Assembly: GCF_002067035.1 (NCBI RefSeq)
Contig: NZ_MVQB01000019.1
Location: forward strand, 1 to 64,000
Length of the DNA: 64,000 nucleotides
Direction: 5' to 3'
Source of the DNA: Methanoregula sp. PtaB.Bin085
GTDB taxonomy: Archaea; Halobacteriota; Methanomicrobia; Methanomicrobiales; Methanospirillaceae
Part shown: positions 58,105 through 64,000 of the stretch, piece by piece
How the letters are laid out: each line of letters opens with the position of its first letter
Position numbering within the stretch: position 1 is the stretch's first letter
Program-made: the position numbers and the translations under genes
The notes under the pieces: model-generated
What the model saw: only the letters and a program-made list of their open reading frames with translations
Told to the model about the DNA's origin: nothing
Database searches by the model: none

Positions 58105-58557
58105 ACGGCCGCCGCAACCGCTGTCGTGACCGCCCCGCCATATGACTTCGGCCAGCAGGCACCTGCGCAGGGCACGGCATCCTCCGCCGGTGCATCCCAG
58201 CCCACGGCGACAAACGCAGCAGCTGGCCAGTCCTCGCAGGCAACCGGGCCGGGGACCGGCTCCCTCTCCGTGACAACGAACCCGGCGGGTGCGGCTGTCG
58301 AACTCGATGGGATCCCGCAGGGCGCAAGCCCGGCAACTATCCCCGGCCTTGCCGCAGGAACTCATAACCTTACGATCATGAAACCGGGTTACACTGTACT
58401 CTATACACAGGTGAGCATCGTGGCCGGCCAGGCAAACGAGTACTCGACCACGCTGCTGCCGTCCACGGAACCCACGAAGAAACAGTCGCCGGGATTCGAA
58501 CTGACCATCGCCGGTCTCGCAGTTGCCGGTATTCTGCTCCTGAGAAGAATACGGTAA
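58105..58557 (+). pseudogene. 5'-truncated PEGA surface protein
   Basis: The frame is open from just after a TGA at 58102 and begins inside a Thr/Ala-rich linker (TAAATAVVTAPPYDFGQQAP), with no signal peptide; a GTG at 58126 is the only possible start. It then encodes one complete PEGA module (GAAVELDGIPQGASPATIPG) and a PGF-type tail (SPGFELTIAGLAVAGILLLR). A secreted family member without its N-terminal half is almost certainly a remnant. The break coincides with repeat sequence. Confidence 0.75.
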
Positions 58558-58630
58558 CCCTTTTTGGGAGGCCGGATTCCTCCCTGCAGTTCCCGCAATG
58601 GTTATCTTTCAAAAGCACTGATCTCCGTTC

Positions 58631-59311
58631 ATGGAGATCGTGCCGGGCATACACCAGGTCGACGGCGTCAACGGGAATAGTTACATCCTTGTGAGGGACG
58701 GGCTCGTGGTCATCGACACCGGTCTCCCCGGCAGCGGGAAGACGATCCTGGCATATATCAGGAATACCCTAAACCGTGAACCGTCGGAGATCGCAACCAT
58801 TGTCCTGACCCACTTCCACACCGACCATGTCGGGGGCACGAAGATGCTGAAAGCTGCCGCACCCGGCCTGAAGATCGCCATCCACGAGGCTGATGCGGCG
58901 TACGTTGCCGGCACCCGGCCACTTCCCCGCTACCCGGGCCTCCGGGGTATCGCCCTGGACCTGTTCGCACGGCTGATGACACGGAAGTTCCCGCCGGATA
59001 TCCTCCTGAAGGACGGCGACCGGATCGCCAGGCTCAGCTGCGTCCACCTCCCCGGCCACACCCCCGGCAGTGCCGGGTTCCTGGATGCGGAGACAGGCAC
59101 GCTCTTTGCCGGCGACCTCCTCCGCTGGGACGGGACAACGCTCTCCGAAGGGCCGGCGGGGTTCACCATCGACATTGCATCATCCCGCAATTCGATCCGG
59201 AAGATCGCGTCGCTGCCGTTCGAGACCCTGCTCATCGGGCACGGGAAGCCGCTCCGGCCACGTGCAGCGGCAAAGGTCCGGGAGTTTGCCGGGTCACTGC
59301 CGGCAGCGTGA
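58631..59311 (+). CDS. Metallo-beta-lactamase fold hydrolase (glyoxalase II-like)
   Basis: 226 residues. Metal motif THFHTDHVGG near 60-69, further ligands in HLPGHTPGSAG, AGDLLRWDG and LIGHGKPL: a complete two-metal MBL site. The N-terminal half has NGNSYILVRDGLVVIDTGLP. The substrate is not deducible; thioester and phosphoester cleavage are common. No strong Shine-Dalgarno, so perhaps leaderless. Confidence 0.92.
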   Translation: MEIVPGIHQVDGVNGNSYILVRDGLVVIDTGLPGSGKTILAYIRNTLNREPSEIATIVLTHFHTDHVGGTKMLKAAAPGLKIAIHEADAAYVAGTRPLPRYPGLRGIALDLFARLMTRKFPPDILLKDGDRIARLSCVHLPGHTPGSAGFLDAETGTLFAGDLLRWDGTTLSEGPAGFTIDIASSRNSIRKIASLPFETLLIGHGKPLRPRAAAKVREFAGSLPAA

Positions 59312-59425
59312 ACGGGGCGGGCTGATCCAAGAGGCGCGGGAACGAATCCTTCCGGGTATGTCCCTTTCACAATGTCCTTAACGCTGCTCCTCCATACTCC
59401 GTGTACAGATACGGAGATGACAGGT

Positions 59426-59695
59426 ATGAACATGCAGGTTGTCAGATGGTGCGTGGATCTCGCGATGGGAATTGCATTCCTGTTCAGTGCATTGACAGGG
59501 ATCGCCAAGTTCACGGTTCTTGCCAGGGTCGCCGGCACCACGGATCTTCTCCTGCCCATGGCGTGGCTGAGCGATATCCACGACCGGGCAGGGATAATCC
59601 TGTGCATCCTGGTTGCGATCCACCTCTTCCTGAACCGGGCATGGATCCTCTCCATGACAGGGAAGGTACTATCCGGCCAGGCCGGAGAGCGGTAA
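59426..59695 (+). CDS. DUF4405-like membrane protein (possible heme b subunit)
   Basis: 89 residues from the ATG at 59426, with ACGGAG about 9 bases upstream; earlier ATGs at 59372 and 59417 are possible. Two to three transmembrane helices with conserved His residues (WLSDIHDRAGIILCILVAIH) resemble the DUF4405 cytochrome b-like family. It faces the molybdopterin oxidoreductase gene across a 49-base gap. The pair recalls MsrP/MsrQ-type partnerships, which is inference. Confidence 0.68.
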   Translation: MNMQVVRWCVDLAMGIAFLFSALTGIAKFTVLARVAGTTDLLLPMAWLSDIHDRAGIILCILVAIHLFLNRAWILSMTGKVLSGQAGER

Positions 59696-59744
59696 GCCGG
59701 GCAGCATAGCCCGCCCACATGCATCACCATACCGGGAGACGAGA

Positions 59745-60458
59745 TTAGAAAAAGAAGCTCCGGTTCAGGTCGGCCGTGTTGGAGTAGCCTCTCTGCTCCC
59801 AGTACCCCCGGTAATCCGCATTCCCTGTCAGCTCTATCTCCTCAATCCATTTGATCCACTTGTACCCCCACTTGTCCTCCGCCACCAGCTGGAAGGGATA
59901 CCCCCGTTCAGCGGGAAGGGTCATATTGTTCATCCGGTACGCCATCAGGATCTGATTGTCCATGACGTACGCGAGCGGGAACGATGTTGTGTATCCATCG
60001 CGGGCCCTGAAGATTACCGTGTTCGCCCGGGGATCGACACCGGCATGGCGGATGAGGTCCCTCACAAGGATCCCTTCCCAGAGAATGGTCACATCCCAGC
60101 CCTCGACACAATGAAGCGTGACCACTTTGGTGTAGTTCGGGTACTGGCCCAGCACCTCGTCGTATGTATACACATCCGTGCTGTTGGTCAGGCCGGTCAC
60201 GGTGAGCCGGTAGTCGGATCTGTTGATGTACTGGGGCCCCTTAATGGAATTCTCGCGAAAATCATTGATCGGGGAGAGATCCTCCCCCTGGTAGGATCGT
60301 ATTTCGACTGCGGGCAGTGGCGCCGGCCCCCCTCCGGGAAGCGGAGCGGGGGGACCCCCGCCGGGCTGGAGAACGGGCCGGGGGATCCCGACAAGTATGA
60401 TACCGATCATTGCGATGATAATGACTGCTGCTGCAAGGAGGGTCTGGCCTGATTTCAT
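59745..60458 (-). CDS. Extracytoplasmic molybdopterin-dependent oxidoreductase (sulfite oxidase fold)
   Basis: 237 residues. A membrane-anchor signal sequence (LLAAAVIIIAMIGIILVGIP) and Pro/Gly-rich spacer are followed by a sulfite oxidase-type molybdopterin domain. The presumed Mo-ligand Cys lies in VTLHCVEGWDVTILWEGI. The C-terminal part includes GYPFQLVAEDKWGYKWIKW. Family members act outside the membrane on sulfite, sulfoxides or similar; the substrate here is unknown. It converges on the DUF4405-like gene. Confidence 0.85.
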   Translation of the reverse strand: MKSGQTLLAAAVIIIAMIGIILVGIPRPVLQPGGGPPAPLPGGGPAPLPAVEIRSYQGEDLSPINDFRENSIKGPQYINRSDYRLTVTGLTNSTDVYTYDEVLGQYPNYTKVVTLHCVEGWDVTILWEGILVRDLIRHAGVDPRANTVIFRARDGYTTSFPLAYVMDNQILMAYRMNNMTLPAERGYPFQLVAEDKWGYKWIKWIEEIELTGNADYRGYWEQRGYSNTADLNRSFFF

Positions 60459-60558
60459 CAGCAGGTACCTGACCCCGGGATCTCATCAATTGTTGGAATG
60501 TACCAAAGGAAAAAAATTATTGTATTGGCCGGGAAATATCAGACGTGAAAAAGCCGGA

Positions 60559-61200
60559 TTATTCCATGTTGGTGAGCCGGCCTTTGAGCTCCGGTGCGCC
60601 CTGCTTCTTTGCTTCCATCAGTGCCGAGATGACTGCATCGGAGAAGACCAGCGCCATGGTCTCGAACATCGTGCCAAGCGGGGCAAAGGCGGCTGAGATC
60701 GAACGGTACTGCCCGGTCATCTGCCGCATCTCGAAGGTCGTGGTGTCGCCGCGGTAATACCCGGTAAGGTCCCCGAGGTTCACGACTGTGTCGGCGATCC
60801 GGCTGATGGTCGAGTCCGGGGATGCGGTGATGAGGCAGATGATCCCCCCGAGGTCCTTGACGGTCCGGCAGAAGGTTGCCATCGTGTGCGTCTCACCGGA
60901 TCCGGAGAAGACGACAAGGGTGTCGCCCGGCTGCAGTGCGGGGGTTACCGTCTCCCCGACAACGAAGACGTCAAAACCCGTGTGCAGCAGGCGCATCGCG
61001 AAGGCGCGGGCGATAAGGCCGGATCGCCCGGCGCCTGTCACGTAGATGCGTTTCGCATCCAGGATCCGCTGGAAGAACGCTGATGTCTGGGCCTTGTCAA
61101 GGCCGGCGGTGGTCTTCCTGATCGATTCTGCCATCTCTTCCATGAAGAGCGGGATATCAGAGAATTCTTCGGTCATTGTTTCTGCCGGAATCTTTTGCAT
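60559..61200 (-). CDS. hxlB: 6-phospho-3-hexuloisomerase
   Basis: 213 residues (perhaps 205 from an internal ATG at 61176). SIS-type sugar-phosphate isomerase with IYVTGAGRSGLIARAFAMRL, LVVFSGSGETHTMATFCRTV and ICLITASPDSTISRIADTVV, the standard PHI pattern. It interconverts fructose 6-phosphate and hexulose 6-phosphate. In methanogens with phosphoribulokinase and RuBisCO this step belongs to the reductive hexulose-phosphate cycle; otherwise it supplies ribose phosphate. prk lies about 11 kb away in this window. Confidence 0.9.
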   Translation of the reverse strand: MQKIPAETMTEEFSDIPLFMEEMAESIRKTTAGLDKAQTSAFFQRILDAKRIYVTGAGRSGLIARAFAMRLLHTGFDVFVVGETVTPALQPGDTLVVFSGSGETHTMATFCRTVKDLGGIICLITASPDSTISRIADTVVNLGDLTGYYRGDTTTFEMRQMTGQYRSISAAFAPLGTMFETMALVFSDAVISALMEAKKQGAPELKGRLTNME

Positions 61201-61424
61201 CGGGCGATATGAGGGTATCGGAACGTTTGCTTCAACAGCATCTCTGCCATCGCCAAGACCGGGAAGACCGGAGAGGAACCTGTTGACGGAGTTGGATCCG
61301 GAAGAAGCGGCTTCATCGCCGACATCCGGAGATTTTTTTAAAAGAGATAATAGCGATTAACCCTGCAAATCCGGATATCACTCGTCGGAATGTTCCAGAG
61401 AAAAGAGGGTTATTAGCAATCCTC

Positions 61425-61961
61425 TTATGATTTTATTCCATACCGCTGACGGTACCATGCATCGATGGTTGCGGTACCATCTATGAGACTCTGAACCACC
61501 CCAAATTCCTCACGTCCGTGTGCAACCTTCCCGATAAACTCAATTAAGCTGGTGTTCGCCTGAAGAACCCCCACAATATAATCTTTGAGAGGGATCTCGA
61601 AGGTCCGGTATTCATTCAGAGAATGATCCTTATATCGCAGGGTCAGGATATCGGTTTCTTTATTGTGATCCAGGAAGATATTAAAATCCCAACCAGAAAC
61701 TTCGTTTTTCACATTTGAACTATAATGGAATTCCATATACCCCAGTTTTTCCGGATCGATTGACTTAAGCACAAATAACCAATTGAGGGATAAATCCCAT
61801 AAATTCGATTTCACTCTTCCGCGGATTTCATCGGATTTTGTGATTTTTTCGCCATTGATAAAAATATGGATTGGTGCAAGAAAATCCAGAAAATGCTGGT
61901 CTCCTTCGCATTCTCGGATACACCGCTCAATCTCTTTTTTATCCCAGACGATTTCAAACAT
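61425..61961 (-). CDS. Immunity-like protein 1 (paralog of the 63396-63905 product)
   Basis: 178 residues, soluble, acidic, AT-rich gene. It shares a scattered but consistent pattern with the product of 63396-63905. Both open with I-x-WD-(K/R)-K-E, then I-x-I-x-G-x-x-I and a ...IDPEK/LDPKS segment. A central strand series follows, then F..PLKDYIVGVLQAN / F...FVKSVLDAN, and a WY near the end. It starts 14 bases after the stop of the toxin-like cassette. No known immunity family is recognised; role inferred from position and pairing. Confidence 0.7.
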   Translation of the reverse strand: MFEIVWDKKEIERCIRECEGDQHFLDFLAPIHIFINGEKITKSDEIRGRVKSNLWDLSLNWLFVLKSIDPEKLGYMEFHYSSNVKNEVSGWDFNIFLDHNKETDILTLRYKDHSLNEYRTFEIPLKDYIVGVLQANTSLIEFIGKVAHGREEFGVVQSLIDGTATIDAWYRQRYGIKS

Positions 61962-61975
61962 TCATATCCCCATGA

Positions 61976-63133
61976 TCATTTCAGGATCCACTGGCTGTTT
62001 TCCCATTTATAAACCTGCGAACCCTTGAGCGGATAAATTGTTGCAACACCGGTTTTCGGATTGAGTCCGACCTTAATTTCTTTTACACCATACCGTTCCG
62101 ATGTGAAAGTATAAACAATGTTTTCATAGGTAGTTGGCCATTCTGAATAACCTCTGGATTGAATCGCCTCATCAGCCCATTGCTGAAGTATCGGCTTCCA
62201 TTCTTCCTTAGTCAATGTGGATGTGCCGGGATACGCTTTTCCCTGCCAGTGAACCGGCGTTGTTGTAGGGAACAATGTCGTTCCTTCTTGGCCTGCATTA
62301 ATCTCCCCAGTAACATGCCTTCCGTAATAATGAATCTCACCAGCTTTGAGATCCCCTTCAACAATAGGTATTGCGCTCTTGGCATCAGAAGCGCCCACTT
62401 TGATAACTTTCTTGACCGTGGGGATGTTCACACCACGAGATAAAAATACCCCAATCCCGTGTTGAGATACTTCCATCCCTTCGAGTTTTGCGATATCCCC
62501 CGGAATGATTTTTCTGCCAAACGCAACCGCATCTGTGTCAGCACTACCTGCAAGGAAATGTGAGATTTTTATTGCCTTCGTTTCTGCCTTATCGATTTTA
62601 CTGATAGCCTTGATCGCGTTCATCTCAATTTTTGCGAGACCTTCAACAGTTTTACCCCCGGGATAGGATGAAATCGCAAGCATCAGCAATTGAGGACCAC
62701 GTTTCCCGTTATACGCCTGGGCAACTAAATCACGGAAACTACCAATGCATGCCCATTGGCTGATATCCTGACCCCATTCAAAATCTTCGTTCCGGTGCCG
62801 GGGATCATTCGAGACAAAATCTGAGAATAAGAGCCCCTGGATGAACTCAGTCTTATGCCACTCGTCCGGCATCGTGTTGTTACCGGCATCCAGCGGGTCT
62901 GGATCGATGCTGTCAATAAGGCCATCCTCATCGCTATCCGGCATCGTGGGATATGTCTTAAATCCATATACTGAATGGACTTCTTCACCGTCCGTCCACC
63001 CATCGTCATCGGTGTCCGGCATCAGCGCTTTGGTCTCTTCATCTCTTTCATCAGCGTCGCCAAGCCCGTCGTCATCACTGTCCGGCTTGGTCGGGATACT
63101 GTTGAAGTCATAGTACCGGAATCCGTTGACCAT
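61976..63133 (-). CDS. TSP3-repeat protein with C-terminal toxin-like domain (orphan cassette)
   Basis: 385 residues from the ATG at 63133. That ATG lies inside a run of thrombospondin-type-3 calcium repeats (DSDDDGLGDADE, DTDDDGWTDGEE, DSDEDGLIDSID), and the frame stays open upstream to a TAG at 63344-63346, coding further repeats but no start or signal peptide. After the repeats come an alpha-helical pretoxin-like region and a C-terminal domain of about 120 residues with HYYGRHVTGE and TGVATIYPLKGSQVYKW. The tail resembles that of the partial gene at 63914-64000. It fits an orphan polymorphic toxin cassette; a BECR/EndoU-like RNase fold is a guess. Confidence 0.72.
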   Translation of the reverse strand: MVNGFRYYDFNSIPTKPDSDDDGLGDADERDEETKALMPDTDDDGWTDGEEVHSVYGFKTYPTMPDSDEDGLIDSIDPDPLDAGNNTMPDEWHKTEFIQGLLFSDFVSNDPRHRNEDFEWGQDISQWACIGSFRDLVAQAYNGKRGPQLLMLAISSYPGGKTVEGLAKIEMNAIKAISKIDKAETKAIKISHFLAGSADTDAVAFGRKIIPGDIAKLEGMEVSQHGIGVFLSRGVNIPTVKKVIKVGASDAKSAIPIVEGDLKAGEIHYYGRHVTGEINAGQEGTTLFPTTTPVHWQGKAYPGTSTLTKEEWKPILQQWADEAIQSRGYSEWPTTYENIVYTFTSERYGVKEIKVGLNPKTGVATIYPLKGSQVYKWENSQWILK

Positions 63134-63395
63134 CCAGAACGTACCGGCTTCTTCCCCGTCCCAGAGCCCGTCGCCATCCGTGTCGGGGTTGGTATAGATG
63201 GTCTGGTAATAGTTGTAGTTGAAATCGTAGAACCCGCTCTTCTCGACCGAGTCCGGGATGCCGTCGTTGTCGGTATCGAGATCGTTGACGTACGACAGGT
63301 TTGGGGGGGTTGCAATTGCATCGGGAAATAAACAACGATGTTCCTAAAAAAGCAAAACAGATAAGAAAGAACGTGGATTTAAGTAATCTTTTAGA

Positions 63396-63905
63396 TTACT
63401 TTTTCCATTTTTCCGTATACCAGCTCTTCATCATTTTATATTCGTGATCAAGTTGCATCCATTGAGGATTATTTTGTAAACCAGGATTAACCGTTACACA
63501 GTCATCAAGAAATACTAAATTTGCATCAAGGACGGATTTGACAAAATCCTTGAATTGAACAATTTTTTTTCTGTCAATCACCAAACTACTGGAAGGATCT
63601 GATGGATAATGGATTATCATTTTGTCAGGGTCTTCTTCTGAGAGAGAGAATCTAATCTCAAGCGCAAGAATCGACAGGTGATCCTGAGGGGACGTATACG
63701 TTTTTCTGGTCTCAGAAGATTTTGGATCAAGATAGCAGAAAATTGCGTAAAGGTCGTTAAAAAGTAACTTTAATTCGGGTTGTGCATAGGGGATTATTTC
63801 AATCCCATCAATACTGATTGATACTGGAATGCTTAAACGGGAAAAAGGTATTTCCTTTTTCAATTCATTAGCTAATTCCTTCCGGTCCCATGATATTCGT
63901 ATCAT
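63396..63905 (-). CDS. Immunity-like protein 2
   Basis: 169 residues, soluble. Opens IRISWDRKELANELKKEIPF, with an ISIDGIEIIPYAQPELKLLF strand-helix unit, and ends in KSWYTEKWKK. It resembles the 61425-61961 product along its length. It begins 8 bases after the stop of the toxin-like gene that enters from the right edge, the normal spacing of a toxin-immunity pair. Likely binds and neutralises that toxin; inferred from context. Confidence 0.7.
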   Translation of the reverse strand: MIRISWDRKELANELKKEIPFSRLSIPVSISIDGIEIIPYAQPELKLLFNDLYAIFCYLDPKSSETRKTYTSPQDHLSILALEIRFSLSEEDPDKMIIHYPSDPSSSLVIDRKKIVQFKDFVKSVLDANLVFLDDCVTVNPGLQNNPQWMQLDHEYKMMKSWYTEKWKK

Positions 63906-63913
63906 TTTTTAAC

Positions 63914-64000
63914 CTATGGCGTTTTTATCCATTGATAATTATTCCAATAATATATCTGAGTTCCCCGGGTCGGGAAAGCGGTTGCCAAACCGTTTTCATC
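63914..64000 (-). CDS. C-terminal end of a toxin-like gene (partial, runs off the window)
   Basis: The last 28 codons of a minus-strand gene, read from the window edge to a TAG at 63914-63916. The peptide has LATAFPTRGTQIYYWNNYQW and aligns with the end of the 61976-63133 product (VATIYPLKGSQVYKWENSQW) at about 12 of 27 positions. The main part of this gene, probably a full-length secreted toxin, lies outside the window. Not predicted by long-frame searches because of its shortness here. Confidence 0.75.
   Translation of the reverse strand, partial: DENGLATAFPTRGTQIYYWNNYQWIKTP

Noticed and set aside
61976-63133. Ordinary calcium-binding surface protein as the full explanation
   Set aside because: The C-terminal domain, its repetition in the neighbouring gene's tail, and two matched downstream proteins fit a toxin-immunity layout better.

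Overview
The window is chromosomal DNA from a methanogenic euryarchaeon, most likely of the order Methanomicrobiales (Methanoregula-like; the genus is inference). The evidence is archaeal: a split RNA polymerase cluster (H, B'', B', A', A'') followed by L30e and an archaeal NusA, an archaeal leucyl-tRNA synthetase, MinD, an archaeal-type phosphoribulokinase, endonuclease Q, and many secreted proteins with PEGA, PGF-pre-PGF and PGF-type C-termini. Ribosome binding sites of the GGAGG/GGTGA type and leaderless starts behind TATA boxes are both visible. Core genes are GC-rich. Three stretches are clearly more AT-rich and look acquired: 62-1608, 44920-46047 and the right edge beyond about 61400. 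No methanogenesis genes lie in the window.

Layout. 1-2100: an AT-rich pair (AlbA_2-domain protein and membrane protein) and a cluster of hairpin repeats. 2107-11300: PIN-ATPase and leuS, followed by an unusual string of leuS 3'-end fragments separated by a Fic protein, a remnant of a surface-protein gene and an intact surface protein. 11484-21363: a run of large secreted proteins (NHL propellers, polymorphic-repeat adhesin, PEGA proteins, a propeller protein). 21417-25476: small membrane protein, zinc-ribbon proteins, PAC2-family and DUF473-like proteins. 25788-31591: three IPT/PEGA surface proteins sharing an SPxxP-type C-terminus, then an extracytoplasmic ADP-ribosyltransferase with a short downstream ORF. 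31661-41143: tRNA-Arg, the nusA-rpl30e-rpo cluster and tRNA-Lys. 41234-44321: two paralogous response regulators with a roadblock protein, divergent from minD. 44638-61200: tRNA-Pro, acyltransferase, DUF89 phosphatase, NfeD/slipin pair, phosphoribulokinase, site-2 protease, RNase HII, TrkA, geranylgeranyl reductase with ferredoxin, CPA2 antiporter, endonuclease Q, a decapitated PEGA gene, MBL hydrolase, a molybdopterin oxidoreductase facing a DUF4405-like membrane protein, and 6-phospho-3-hexuloisomerase.

The most interesting part is the right edge (61425-64000). Read on the minus strand, it holds the tail of a toxin-like gene entering from outside the window, an immunity-like gene 8 bases later, a second toxin-like cassette (thrombospondin-type-3 calcium repeats plus a C-terminal domain whose tail resembles the first), and a second immunity-like gene 14 bases after that. 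The two tails resemble each other, and so do the two small proteins. This is the layout of a polymorphic toxin-immunity locus with an orphan cassette, which would be notable in a methanogen.

Other themes: phosphoribulokinase and hexuloisomerase, two enzymes of the reductive hexulose-phosphate route, sit about 11 kb apart. At least two families of short hairpin-bearing interspersed repeats occur in gene-free stretches, and one of them abuts the truncated PEGA gene. The leuS 3' end appears to have been copied repeatedly, as expected of an integration or recombination hot spot.
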